Shown: positions 35,601 to 46,200 of the stretch, piece by piece
Position numbering within the stretch: the stretch's first letter is position 1
How the letters are laid out: each line of letters begins with the position of its first letter
NCBI GenBank assembly: GCA_013397455.1
Contig: VYZB01000332.1
Coordinates: 190,871 to 254,870 of the forward strand
DNA length: 64,000 bases
Direction of reading: 5' to 3'
From: Crotophaga sulcirostris
Lineage: Eukaryota > Chordata > Aves > Cuculiformes > Crotophagidae
The notes under the pieces: generated by a model
The model's input: the letters and a program-made list of their open reading frames with translations, nothing else
Database searches by the model: none
Told to the model about the DNA's origin: nothing
Program-made: the position numbers and the translations under genes

Positions 35601-38600
35601 GCACCTGGACCACCTCCTCCACCTTGTTCTTCACCAGCCTTCATGTCTCCCCAGGTTGTCCCTCTCACTCAAACAAGAGAAAGCTAGGATGGCAGTCAAG
35701 GGTGTTATTACATCAAAGTACTGAGTTGCAGACAATTTGTCAAGCTCCTGATATCACTTCTCTGTTCTTCAATCTCTTCTGTGTAGAAGAATGCCTCCAG
35801 TAACAGCTGTAAACAGGTAAAGCCTAAACCTCCAAGAGAAAGAGGTTGCACTAGAAAAATCCTGCCTAGTAGCAAAAGGAAAGAAAAACTTGACAGTGGC
35901 TCAGCTGAGCGATGAAGATGCCTGCTTAGCTGTTGGAGACTGTAAGACTGTTGGAGTGTAAGAATCTTTTTGAGACAAAATTAGATGCAAAGACCCAAGC
36001 TTTGCATAACAGCACTGACATGCAGCAGAGCTCCTACATTTAAAGCTGAAGAAAAAGCCACAACATGATACAAGATACAGTTTCAGGAAGGTAATGTAGG
36101 GAAAAGAGATTTAAAAAAGAAAAAAATTAGAAAGGCATAGAGATTAAGGAATTTGCCCAAGCTCATGAGATCCATGGCAAAGCCAAAGTCTGTCCATTTC
36201 CTCCATCATCAAACCAGCTTTGGTTTTCATTAGCTGTAAAACTTCATCTGTTAAAATTAAGCAACAGTGCAAACATCAGTGGTACCATCAGCATCGAGAG
36301 TAGTAATTGTCTGGATAAACAATAACTCCTCCCATCTTCAGCTTCAGAACATGTTCATTTGAAGTCAGAAAAGCAAAGGTATCTACTCGAATGTTTTGAA
36401 CCTAATTTGGCCTTTGAATTAGCAACAGACCAGAAGAGTGATGACATTACTGCCTAAATACAGGCATTAATCAACCAAATGCATTACCATAGTCAAAAAA
36501 CTGAGTTTTTAAGTAAGCTTAGTTCTGAAAACAAAGGTTGCACAAGAGACTTTGTAGCAAAGAGCGTGTATTGCTTCTGAAACTCAAAACAAAACAAGCT
36601 TTTAAATATTGCACATTCTCATCAGCAAGGGACAGTGTTTGATCCTTGTACTCTCCTGTATCTTAACATTTGATCTGACTAGCTGCATAACAAGAGAATT
36701 TCACTCTACATTATACATATCTAATCAATCTCTTAGAGCAAGTGAGACCTTAACCCAGAAACCTAACAATGAGGCCAAGGGAGCGGATTATATGTATTAA
36801 AAAAACTACAATCTAAAAAAATTTCCAAAAATTAAAAAAGTTGTGGACTTGTACAGAGGCAGGCAGGGAACTTGCACAGCCCTGCTTGCAAGTATTGTTA
36901 CACTAACACATTCCTCAACAGGCATTTTGCTTTTGAAGTGCCAAAACGCTTGAATTGCGTGCCTGTCTTTGCCTTGTCCATCATTGAAGATAAACACGCC
37001 CAGGCATCGATCTCTCAAGAACTGTAAAGCAATTCTGCAGGGCTCACCGCTCTAGGATGCCTTCCAGATTGAGGGACCTCCAAGAGCTGGGACAGCTGCT
37101 CCCAGGTTGGCCACAAGAGGCTGTGCGAGAGCTGCGCAGAGCCTTCCCAGCATCGGCTACGCCCCCATCCCAGCTGAACAAGTACCAAAAAACCACCGCC
37201 GCACTGTTTCCACAGTGCCACATCAACTTCTTTGCAAGACTGCAGCTGAGACTACATGCATTCAGTTCCTTTCAGATGCATTCACAGTTGGTATCGGACC
37301 ACTGAGTTTACAGAAAGGTCAGTGTAATCCGCTCTGAGCCCCAGCACAGCCTGAGCAAGGTACTGCTGAAAACGGCTAAACTATAAATAACTGCTTAATC
37401 ACCCCCTGCCCCGCGAATACACACTCCTCATTATTAGCTTCAAAACCTGTTTTTCAGTGTTTAAGTCTGTATGATACAAAGCTCCGCAGTAAAATGGCAC
37501 CAGTGTCAAAGTGGATGTCATCTTGGGCTTCTCAGAACATCATGCATTTCAACGGTTTGGCACTTTTTGGAGATGGACTGCAGTACAAATCAGTTTTGCA
37601 TCATGGCTTCAAGGTTTTTATTTTGAGTAGTCAATAAAGCACAGGAAAAGACAGGAAGATCAAGAAGTGTAAGCACCAAGCGAGATACTACTGAAAATTT
37701 CTCACCCAATTCACTGTTGTCATCCACCAAAATAATTTCATGAAGAAGGTGTGCAGGAGTCCGATCGAGGACACTATGTACTGTGCGAAGCAGGGCAGAA
37801 AGCGCTTCGTTGTAGAAACAGATAACAACACTGGCAGACGGCAGATCAGAAGGGTAGGACTTCTCTCTACACCTGCAAACAGAAATATAGTAGTTATCAC
37901 CTTATTTTCAGTGCGATTTCACAGGGTTCGGTCACTACTGACATTTCATAAATAACATAGAAGCATTAAACGTTTAGGAATAACTTGAGTGTAAAGAGCC
38001 TGGGCACATCACATCTATAGCAGAGCTCAGCACAGGCAGTTACTCTCCACATAAGAGACTTATAATTAATTTTGCTACTTGTTAAAAACAGAGGATATCA
38101 TAGTTTGGGGTAGGAGTAAGAATCATAGATCCTCAAGACATAAACAAGAGGAAACACTAGGGGTTTGTTTCAGCTGTCAAAACACTGCCTGTTACCCTGG
38201 GGTAGCTCAGACATACAGGAATGGCAAATACGACACGAGGCCTACAAAAAACCCACAACTTTACTGGCCAGCTGCTGGAGACTAGGCTGGATATCCCAGA
38301 ATACCTCCAATGGTGCTAAATACTTATTTAGACAACCAAGGCTGGGATTCAGCCAGCAGATTAAGACACTTAAGTCTGGTCACTGCTGTCAGGGGAGTAC
38401 AGATAGTGCTCAGCTCACCCTAAGGCTGACAAGTGCATTTTGTCAGCTGAAGAGCTCTGCATGCTCCATTAACTACATTGACTGGATCTCTGCTAATTAA
38501 AATAAAAGCAAAGACAACTGACTAACATGCAGCTATCTAAGTTTAAGCATCTTAATCTGCAAGCTGAATCCCACTCCAAGTGGTTCATTCTTCGTTTCTT

Positions 38601-41600
38601 CTTATTTTCAAAGGTTATCCATACTTCTAAGAGGGCACAGTATCGCAGATTAATGCTATTTCAGGCATGAGAGAATCCAATAAAAACAAGAAACTAGAAA
38701 TTAAACCCCCGAAGTATACAAGAAAAGTCTTCATTGACTTGAATGTCTCTCTTAGGAGAGAGATATCTGCAAGTACCATCCATTACATTTACCTACACCA
38801 GAGAAATCACTAGAAAAACAGATGCAGGTTTATTTATTTTTCCATTCAATGTTGGGGGTTTTTGTTGTTGTTAGTGGTGGGTTTTTCCCCCATATGCAGA
38901 CAGATTATAGAAAAAAACTTGCTTTTTAATAGGAAATACTCAGAGCAGTGTAATCCCTATACAAAGTAAAGACCTTGACTCATGAAAAGCCTTGACACAG
39001 AAACCCTATGCTAAAGTACTATTTTCAGAATATTGTTTCTCTTAAAATAGCAGTCTGTCAGTCCTGCTACTCACAGAAATTAAATAACATGATAAAAGTC
39101 TGAATAAGTGTATATCCAATCTGGTTCTTCATTAAGCATTCTTAAAATGAATTAAGAATCAGGAAATTAAATGCTACATCAGGTAATAATACGAGTAACA
39201 AGTATTTAAGCACATGAAATTATACCATGTTCTCTCCAAAAATTAGTACCTACTTTGCATCTCTTGTATCAGGCACCTCCCTGTGGTATCCCAGCCGATT
39301 ACTGATAAGCATATTGAAAGCATGCTTCTGATAGCCCAAGTCTCTCACTTCCTGATCATCTTCATTAAAAATCATTCCTGAAAAGAAAAAAAACAAACCA
39401 TGTCAAGACCAGTTAACAAGCTCAAAAATACCCTGTAGAAACAATCAGGGATTGAAATGTATGCTTTAACCTCCCCTAAAACCCATTATGTTCTTCAAAA
39501 ATCCCTCTGCTTTTGCAAATTGTACTTTCATTACCCCTCCCAAATACACAGTACTTATAAGCAGCCCTTGCAGCTACAATAAAATGAAATCATTCTCCAA
39601 AGACTGATGGCTCCCTTGTGTTTATTGGCTTACCAGACACACTCCCCTCCACTTAAATGGCCTCTCATTCTTAGCATCACCTAAAAAGCAACATCAAACA
39701 GGCGACAGAGGATAGACTTTGGCACACAATGCACCAGCACCTCTCCATACAGATGAAGGCTCCATAATGGGTTTTTGAGAGAGAAAATACAATAGCAGAA
39801 AAACCCTCACAATAGCAGCTCCAATTCCATGCAGTTTTCTCAAGTCTGCAATAACATAAAAATAGCTACAAAAAAATGTATACTTATTGTATATACCACC
39901 TGGGACTTTGACAGCAAGTAAAATAGCAACAGAACTAGCTGTTGCTCTGTTGGTTATTCTAGTAGAAGCATCAACAGTTGCTGAGCATGGAAGAGGCAGC
40001 AGTTGCTGGTATAAATAAGTACACTGCTAGAGGCCAAGGTTGAAATCCTCAGTCTCATCCTGCCTGCCTTGACTCAGTGCTTGGGCTTCTCTCTCACCGA
40101 GTCATATACTCACCAGATGGAAGAGAAACAAAATATTATGATATTTCACTCAATTCCTCCACAGAAAAAACAGGACGGAAAGGAGGGACCTGGTAGCTTT
40201 CTTTCTTTTCAAACAAGTAGCCGTGGTTGGCCTTCAGAGCACAGCTGTGTCACCTCCAGCTGTGCTTCAGCAAAATCTACCTACAGGTGTAAGATGACCA
40301 TCTAGATGGGCTTCTATGCATCTACATTCCCATCATTTACATTCCTTACCCTGCCACTTTTAGTCTTGAGTACTGCAATGGCAATGCAGTTGCACCACCA
40401 AACACCTCAAAACACATGCCTTGACATTCGTGCAAGTGGGAAGTGCTGGATAGCGATACACCCACGTAGTGTCTTGTGGTGACTGTTGTTATCATGCTCA
40501 GGGATGAGTGCTCCCACTGTGGAGAAGTTGAATCACAGGCACAGGAATGAGGTCTGTTCATAGTGGCAGTGCCACACTCCTGGCAGCAGCAGTCCAAAGC
40601 AGTCAGTCACTCCTTTGAACCACAGGCATTTTCCAAAGTAAGGTTTTTGTCAGTTCAGACATCCAGCTCAAGCATTCTTGAATTCTCAGCAATGCAGTAA
40701 CACTGCGCCACTCAATCAACTTGAAACATTTTCTTTATATAAAGCACAAAGTTAAGAATCATGTATCAAAAGTTTCATTCCACAACCTGTCCATAACCAA
40801 CCAGTAACTACTTTTTTCCAATTTTCTCAGTAGAGACAGGAAGGAATGCTAATATTTTTAAAACAGCATCACGAAGAACAATATCCAAAATGCTTGCAAA
40901 AGGCCTGAAAGACTGCAGTCCAAACAGCAGATGAAAGTCACTGAAAAATAAAGGCTTTGCAATTGAAACATGACTTTAGGTTTTACTTCAGCAGTGTTAT
41001 GTGGCCCTCACAGACAAAAAGAAAAGATAGATTGTTCTACCAGATGACAGTTTGGTTTGGGCTATCATACGCCAAACTTCTTTTCATTGTTTTTGCTTTT
41101 TGTGTTGATCACTGCCCTACCCCAGACAGACACGAAGCCCTTTCCTGCAGCACCTGATCTAAGTAACAGAGAGCCAGCTGTCTCCTGACGATTCATGTGG
41201 AATTTATCCTGGCACTATAATTCCTCTTGGCTTTCACCAACCAAACCAGTCACTTCGTTTGAAGATCAAGGGACTTCTCAGTTAAAAAGGTCCAGTTTCT
41301 TTCCTGGCCAGTACTGAATAGCTGGAAAGAAATGGCCACCTCTGGACTGGCCTTCACCTCACTTGGCTCTCCTGCTTTTTGCAGCAAACTTGATAAACAT
41401 TTTTAATGCCACAGGGCAACATGAATTGGCATTTTGCCTAAATATTCACACAGGTCTAATGACCAACTTGGTAACTGAAGTTCGGTAAAGTTCTATAAAC
41501 TCTCGAAGCTGGTGATCCAGCATTTATCCAAAGCAAAACCAGAGGACTTCATTCCAATAGGATTATTAAATTCCTAGCTGTGAAGGGTACTATGTGCTAA

Positions 41601-42680
41601 TTCCCAAAGCAGCAGACACTGATACCACAACACTCAACATCTGCCTCCAGACTTCAAGCAAGTTTGCAGGCCAGTATGCAACATGCCTCAGTTTGCAAAC
41701 ACTGAGCCGTACACTGTTAAATATACATGCAGTTCAACATACAAAGCATTTCAGTGTGGAAGGCAAGTTTGGAAGACAAGTCCAAATCATCTCATTGATG
41801 AAATATGCTCCAATGAAACACATAGATCTTTGTTGGTACAAAGTGAGCAGGATTTGGCCCTAACCACTGTCATCTCAATAAATCTTTCTTTGTTAATTTG
41901 TCCCACACATTTTTTTAGATGATTTCACACTTCAAGGATATTCTTCAGATCAATGGGTCCTCTTCACTGTGTATTGTTATCAACTATTTTTAATTACTGC
42001 ATACAAGTGGCGTTTTTCTATGGCTAATAAAACATTGTCTATTTGAGCCCAATAAACATAGGAGTAAGATATGAAACAAGCATACACTGAACCTTCCAAA
42101 AGCAAGAACTACATCAAGGGTAGACACCTTGCTGTAATCCAGTCCTCATTAGCACTTAGACAGCACAGCTGCCAAAGTATATTTTGGATTAAACACAATA
42201 GAATAAATTGCAAGGAATTCCTAATGAAGCTGGTCAGTAGTACCATCTGCATTTCAACTAACAGAACCATTTCATTACACAATTTTCCTGCAATGTTTTA
42301 AAAAACAAACGAACCCACCCACCCTAATTATCTCATTTCTTCTACTGTTTTAATCATTTTGTCACCAGCACTGAAAACCACTTACCCATTTCAGGGGAGA
42401 ATTCTACCTCCCCCTTAACTGGGTCCTGGACATGTTTTCCAAGTGGATTTCCTATCTTATTCTCTTTCTGTTGCAATGCAGGTATATGAACAGGACCCCG
42501 CGTAAAACGGGGGTAGAATTTTTTTGGAAATGGCCTCTGAGGTTCCAGCCCCTTGATGGGCACATTCTTGAAGGATTGATTCTCTTCACTGAAGTTGAAA
42601 TAAACAAAGAGCAGTAGTGTCCAGGTCACAGATGTGAAAAGGCACCCATAGCAGAAATACCGAAGTGTGACACTTCCCAT
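8477..42680 (-). CDS. GALNT11: GALNT11, polypeptide N-acetylgalactosaminyltransferase 11 (complete, 11 coding exons)
   Basis: Eleven - strand exons (42680-42386, 39377-39254, 37872-37706, 33496-33371, 31185-30936, 28093-27976, 26266-26114, 23562-23344, 19472-19368, 9795-9658, 8608-8477) join in frame to 1827 nt, 608 residues plus TGA. The enzyme transfers GalNAc from UDP-GalNAc to Ser/Thr in the Golgi; the family member is known to act on NOTCH1 and on linkers of LDL-receptor-type proteins. Seen: a signal anchor at about residues 8-28, stem to about 140, a GT-A catalytic domain with Mn-binding D245-S-H247 and H378, the DIWGGEN motif (348-354), and a ricin-type lectin domain (about 480-608) with three QxW motifs (519-521, 560-562, 602-604). 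Length equals that of mammalian GALNT11 as I recall it. The start ATG has A at -3 and G at +4. All introns are GT-AG. No breaks are visible. A GALNT paralogue is unlikely given the sequence match and the KMT2C neighbour. Confidence 0.96.
8609..9657. other. GALNT11 intron 10
   Basis: This is a 1.05-kb intron with GT-AG ends. The only structure I see is a (CAACA)n microsatellite at 9263-9297. Confidence 0.85.
9263..9297 (+). repeat. (CAACA)n pentanucleotide microsatellite
   Basis: This is a run of about seven CAACA/ACAAC units with one short interruption. It is intronic. Confidence 0.9.
9658..9795 (-). CDS. GALNT11: GALNT11 coding exon 10: lectin repeat beta
   Basis: Residues 520-565 contain the CLD motif (536-538) and the second QxW (QQW 560-562). 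The CLD plus QxW pair is the GalNAc-binding signature of ricin-type lectin repeats. Confidence 0.94.
9796..19367. other. GALNT11 intron 9
   Basis: This 9.6-kb intron holds one CR1 copy (12773-13076) and an A-run near 17867-17885. I see no exon, RNA gene or other repeat family in the rest; the many short ORFs are non-conserved in appearance. Confidence 0.8.
12773..13076 (+). repeat. CR1 LINE, 3' fragment
   Basis: It runs from AGAGCTGGGGAGGGGCTCTT through GGAGATTTAGATTAGATATC to a diverged 3' end (AACCCAAGTCATTTTATAATTCT). It lies antisense to GALNT11. Confidence 0.9.
19368..19472 (-). CDS. GALNT11: GALNT11 coding exon 9: lectin repeat alpha
   Basis: Residues 485-519 ([14 protein letters not shown] to CDYNDQNQ) form the first beta-trefoil repeat. 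The Gln at its end starts the first QxW motif, completed in the next exon. Confidence 0.93.
19473..23343. other. GALNT11 intron 8
   Basis: This 3.9-kb intron contains an older CR1 (about 20421-20946). Nothing else is recognisable. Confidence 0.8.
20421..20946 (+). repeat. Older, diverged CR1 LINE 3' region
   Basis: CACACCTGGAGTACTGCATC, then GGAGACCTTATTACCATGTA and the 3' end TCCCTTCCAACTTGGCACTCTATGATTCTAT identify a CR1. Divergence and different wording from the other copies point to an older subfamily. Confidence 0.85.
23344..23562 (-). CDS. GALNT11: GALNT11 coding exon 8: end of catalytic domain and linker
   Basis: Residues 412-484 include the [15 protein letters not shown] motif that closes the catalytic domain, then the basic linker to the lectin domain ending KIIQRGR. 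A sequon N428-I-T is present. Confidence 0.94.
23563..26113. other. GALNT11 intron 7
   Basis: This is a 2.55-kb AT-rich intron. It contains one copy of a 29-bp repeat (25846-25874) also found in intron 5. Nothing else is recognisable. Confidence 0.8.
25846..25874 (+). repeat. 29-bp dispersed repeat, copy A
   Basis: It is identical over 29 bases to 29350-29378, beginning AAGAACTCATTC and ending TTTTACTTCAT. It belongs to no family I recognise. Confidence 0.85.
26114..26266 (-). CDS. GALNT11: GALNT11 coding exon 7
   Basis: Residues 361-411 include IWMCGG, then [11 protein letters not shown] with His378 as the third expected metal ligand, and the flexible loop region after it. Phase 0 at both ends. 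Confidence 0.95.
26267..27975. other. GALNT11 intron 6
   Basis: This is a 1.7-kb AT-rich intron in which I see no repeat, RNA or regulatory feature. Confidence 0.8.
27976..28093 (-). CDS. GALNT11: GALNT11 coding exon 6: acceptor-binding motif
   Basis: Residues 322-360 carry [12 protein letters not shown] and [13 protein letters not shown], the second conserved catalytic-domain signature of GALNT enzymes. The donor is GTAAT after Arg360. Confidence 0.95.
29312..29340. repeat. Inverted repeat, 10-bp stem and 9-base loop
   Basis: AAGTCACTTT (29312-29321) and AAAGTGACTT (29331-29340) are perfect reverse complements. Confidence 0.85.
29350..29378 (+). repeat. 29-bp dispersed repeat, copy B
   Basis: It is identical to 25846-25874. 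It begins 9 bases after the inverted repeat at 29312-29340. The preceding bases (GCTTAAA versus ACTT) also resemble copy A. Confidence 0.85.
30936..31185 (-). CDS. GALNT11: GALNT11 coding exon 5: metal-binding DxH
   Basis: Residues 239-320 carry [10 protein letters not shown] with the DSH metal motif (245-247), then the segment around [14 protein letters not shown]. The residue after the conserved Gly238 is Lys where I expect an acidic residue. Confidence 0.95.
31186..33370. other. GALNT11 intron 4
   Basis: This 2.2-kb intron holds a CR1 (32925-33313) close to the splice donor. The rest is AT-rich without recognisable content. Confidence 0.8.
32925..33313 (-). repeat. CR1 LINE, 3' fragment, same strand as GALNT11
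   Basis: The + strand reads GGTTGGAAGGGACCTGACAG at the low end and CCCTCAGCCTCTCCTCACAT at the high end, the reverse complement of a CR1 3' region. The 8-bp terminal repeat is nearly lost. Confidence 0.9.
33371..33496 (-). CDS. GALNT11: GALNT11 coding exon 4
   Basis: Residues 197-237 contain the [17 protein letters not shown] segment conserved across GALNTs. The donor is GTATAC. A CR1 begins only about 57 bases past this donor, in the intron. Confidence 0.94.
34871..35690. mobile_element. Probable endogenous retrovirus LTR-like interspersed repeat
   Basis: TGTGGTTGGTTGACCCTGG followed by TGGATGCCAGGTGCCCACCA and a long CT-rich tract with repeated CCAGYGTGGG blocks resembles a solo-LTR type sequence that is common in bird genomes, from memory. 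No gag, pol or env coding sequence is present, so this is a non-coding remnant. The CT-rich half shows a degenerate period of about 50 bases. Orientation and exact ends are uncertain; no clear target-site duplication was found. Confidence 0.5.
36140..36192 (+). repeat. Possible MIR-like ancient SINE fragment
   Basis: GAGATTAAGGAATTTGCCCAAG followed by TGGCAAAGCCAAAGTCTG resembles the amniote MIR consensus around its TTAAGTGACTTGCCCAAGG and GGCAGAGCCGGG segments. The match is short and the call is tentative. Confidence 0.35.
37706..37872 (-). CDS. GALNT11: GALNT11 coding exon 3: start of the catalytic domain
   Basis: Residues 141-195 contain [20 protein letters not shown] and the EIILVDDNS block, which are the UDP-sugar-binding start of the GT-A fold. 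The donor is GTGAG. The partial codon G|CT gives Ala196. Confidence 0.95.
37873..39253. other. GALNT11 intron 2
   Basis: This is a 1.4-kb intron with GT-AG ends in which I see no repeat or other feature. Confidence 0.85.
39254..39377 (-). CDS. GALNT11: GALNT11 coding exon 2: stem
   Basis: It encodes residues 100-139 ([10 protein letters not shown] to PDTRDA) with partial codons at both ends. This segment just before the catalytic domain ([18 protein letters not shown]) is characteristic of GALNT proteins. Confidence 0.94.
39378..42385. other. GALNT11 intron 1 (between coding exons 1 and 2)
   Basis: This is a 3.0-kb AT-rich intron in which I recognise nothing. Confidence 0.85.
42386..42680 (-). 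CDS. GALNT11: GALNT11 coding exon 1: signal anchor and stem
   Basis: The exon holds residues 1-98 plus one base of codon 99. After a short cytoplasmic MGSVTLR tail comes a hydrophobic type II membrane anchor (about 8-28), then sequons N29-F-S and N34-Q-S at the start of the stem. The donor GTAAG follows ATG G. The same exon probably extends upstream as 5'UTR to about 42718, where CTTTCAG forms an acceptor. Confidence 0.93.
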
Positions 42681-43103
42681 TGTAGACTTAGCATCATTGA
42701 GGACCCATTCTCAATTACCTGAAAGAGAGTAAAAACACACATTTTGAGAGGGCTGCCTGCTACCTCATGAGGTCTACACATTAGGAAATACATTCTATAG
42801 GTTGCTCTTCCATTAAATGATTATGGGAACTTAAACTTGAAGCACAGACTTCAAGAATGAAATCGCTTTTCACTTTCCCATTCAAAAAATAAACATGACT
42901 CATTTTAACAATATCTGCATATACTACTGCTTTAAAACATGAAGCAATCACTAAGAGCTGAGTGATACTTCACAATTAAAGGTAAAAATGATTAACTTTC
43001 CTCATAATAGTTATGTCGTTATCTTTCTTCCACAACAGTACATTCCTTGTACATAGCACTATTTAACTAAACATACTACACACAGGGATTGATTCTTCAC
43101 AGA

Positions 43104-43210
43104 GCTCACAGAATGGTTGAGGTTGGAAGGGACCTCTGGAGTTCACCTTGTGCAACACCCTTGCTCAGGCAGAGCCACCTTGAGCCAGTTGCCCAAGAGT
43201 ATGTCCAGAC
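43104..43210 (-). repeat. CR1 LINE, short 3' fragment
   Basis: CACAGAATGGTTGAGGTTGGAAGGGACCTCTGGAG is the reverse complement of a CR1 3' end. The adjoining TGCTCAGGCAGAGCCACCTTGAGCC belongs to the same element. Confidence 0.88.
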
Positions 43211-46200
43211 ATATCTATTTTTGTAGCTCAGTTCCTGTCCTAAAGCATGGAATGAGAGAGACAACAGACTAAAAGCTGCACAGTTCAGTCCTTCCTGCCC
43301 CTAATTTAAGAACAGGTATTATGAACATCCCAGAAATTCCAGAAATCACAGGGTGCAATTTAACACCACATAGCCCCAAAGTAGTCACATTTACAGATAC
43401 CCCTCTCTGCAGAAACAAAGGAAACAGATGGGATAGAGAAAGAGCAAAAAGCTCCAAGGTAATTTACTGCAGGCTTCTGCAGACTCCAGAAGAGCTTCCA
43501 TACTCCCTGGAGGAGATGCCCACCTGCAGCTGAAGAGGAAGCAAGGCACCCAGAGTTCTCCTGTTTCTCAGTTTCTCAAATCTAAAAAAAAGCCTCAAAA
43601 AAAACCCCAAACCACCACAAACAAAACCAAAACACAAAACCCCCTACAGCTCCATTCCCCAAACTGACAGAAACACTAACTCAAAGAATTGAATTTCTCT
43701 CATCACTATCTAACCACAAGAAAAGCTTTGCCTAGTAACAAAGAGCAAGAAAGCCATTTCATCAGCCTGTAACTAGCAAAACTTTTTTTTTAAGAAAATA
43801 AAGTTTTGGGGTAGGAGTAAAGGGTTTATGCTGATGCATTTTTCAGGCTTCTCAAAAAGTCGGAAGCTACTAGAAGTCTTCAGGTCAGTCTGGCAAAGAA
43901 CAAACCACAACAACATTTATGAGTACAAACAGATTATTCCCTTCTCAATATGGAAAACTACTAAACAGAAGTGGAAGGTGTTCATGATCCCAAAGAAACC
44001 TATAAAGATTCCACTTATTTTGGCAACGTAATTCTGAGGCCTAAGTGACTTGCATCCAAAAAGAATACGCGTCAAAATTCAGGCTCACATTTCCCGGACT
44101 GCGGAAGGTCATTGTCTCCCTTCCAAAAATAAGATATCCATAAGGTAAAACGAAGCAAATAAACCAAACTTTTTAAAAAATAAAACTTACCCGTTACTCT
44201 TAACATGTCAAACTCCCACACTTCCGCAAGGTAACAATCTATGCAACAGTTAAGCCCAAGGAGCTTAAAAAGGTTTTAAACAGGGTTTAAATCTCATACT
44301 GATCCTGTGCACACAGATGAATTGTATTCTCTGTGAAATGGACCCTTTCTCTAACACTGCCACACAGAAACCTTGCCAGTTAACTGTAAGGCCATGAAAT
44401 CAGTCAGGCAACAAATGCTCTGAAGGTAGAAGATATTAAAAAATCCCTGATTCCAGCAAGCAGAATTGGTTTACCAGCTGGAGAGGTACTAACCACCAAT
44501 CCCCAGTGCCTCATTCCCTGGGTGAACAGTGGTCAATGATCATAGCAAGGTAAATCTAGGCTCAAAAAAAAGCATGCAAGGCTGCAAACAAGCAAGATTA
44601 GATTAATTATAATTCTTCTTGCCAGACAGTCTGCAGACAATTAATACCTATCCATAAAAGTAGATCTGGGTGCTTGCAAGGGTTGTTGGTTTTTTTTTTT
44701 GCAGGGCTACAAGGAGGTCATCTGCTGCAAGATTTGCCCAAGCCTAACATACTGTTCCTCAAAACCTGCTGGAGTTGTTTTTCCATTCAGTATGGTAACA
44801 GAGATGCACAATCCTAACATCGTGGCACATGTACTTACATTATGAAACAGAATTGTTCTAATAAGATAAAAATTACTATAACAGAGAAGGAATCATTTTA
44901 TTTTAGAGTTGTTTAAGGATACATCTACACTGCAGCTTGCACAGGAAAACCAAAGATAACCCTTGCTATCTCAGGTAGCAGTAGGAAGACAGGCATATAG
45001 AGTAGAATTCATCACGGACAATTTCCACAGATTATTACTTCTCTTTTATGGTTCAGAGCACCACCTTGTTGCTGTGGCACTTCTAGCTACAATAAAGTTA
45101 AAGTTTGCTGTGACTGACTGACATCAGGCATAGTCAGATTAAAGATGAAGGGATAAATCAGTAACCACCAGAGAGAAAAAGATTGCTGTACATCCCTTCC
45201 ATCTCCAGAAAGCCCTCTGACCAGGCTGAAAGCACACATTTGGTTACTCTTACAATGGCAACAAATGCAAACCTGAGCATGATATTATTTCCACATGCTC
45301 CTCACCAGAGCAAAACTGTTCCACCTCCTTCTCCCCTCCTTCACTGTTTTGCAGCAGGATGCAAAGGTTTAAATACTGCATTTAAACCAAATGACAGAAC
45401 CTTCATAATGCAGAAAACTAAGCCCTTTCAGTAGCTTGCTATTCAATCAAGATATTTGCTAATACATTTGGCAGGAAAATACAGATTCACTGTTTATTTT
45501 CTTTAAGTACCAAATGTTTTGTTAGAGACTTTTGAAGGCAGAATGGAAAAAACTTAAACTCTGCCTATGAAAAGCACATTGAGGCTTATTAGTTTACTTT
45601 ATTTACCCACACATATGCATCTGCACAACCACTGTCCTATGCATCTCAACTACTTCTACCATTTATTAGCCACAGAAGTTACAGTCTGCGTCACAGCTGC
45701 ACACTCCAGTTTTAGACAGTTTTATGTTGACCATGACTTCTTTACAGATGTGTTTTGGCAAAGAGAGTAAAGTACATTTTCAAGTCTTAAGGAATGCCAG
45801 TCCTGCTAGGGACCTGCTCTGAGGAACCAAACCTTTCCAGCCCTATAGTTCTATGCATACAGAGTACAATCACATCAATACATCTGACCTCTCCTCAATA
45901 TACCAAGAAACAACTATCCCTTCACTCATTTCAGCATGCAACAAAAAAATAACCACTTTGACACAGGTCAGAGTGAGGGAGGAGAGGATACTCCAGGTGG
46001 TCAGGGGGTCCCAGGAGGAAACAATCAGTTCAGACGCAGCCACTTGGCTCTCAGTTCTTACCTCATCCATCCCTATTCATCACTTTCTTCTGCAAGCTGT
46101 CTAGATACAGTGCATGAAAGCCTTCCCCTGTCCAGACTCCTTTGCCCTCCAGTTCTTTGAAATCTTCCAGGAAACACACTTTACCAATTTACTTAACAAC

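Larger units (their letters stand above)
33497..37705. other. GALNT11 intron 3
   Basis: This 4.2-kb intron carries an LTR-like repeat (34871-35690) and a possible MIR-like fossil (36140-36192). Bases 36820-37330 are GC-richer and do not match a family I know. Confidence 0.75.

Noticed and set aside
35203..35724. 173-residue + strand ORF
   Set aside because: It lies inside the LTR-like CT-rich repeat; several overlapping frames are open, as expected from its repeat composition.
36806..37226. - strand ORFs with a gene-like look ([12 protein letters not shown]) in GALNT11 intron 3
   Set aside because: I could not connect them to a protein family or to a repeat consensus. The two frames do not join through plausible splice sites.
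38104..43821. 16-base match TTTGGGGTAGGAGTAA at about 38104 and 43806
   Set aside because: A 16-base match is expected about once by chance within 64 kb.
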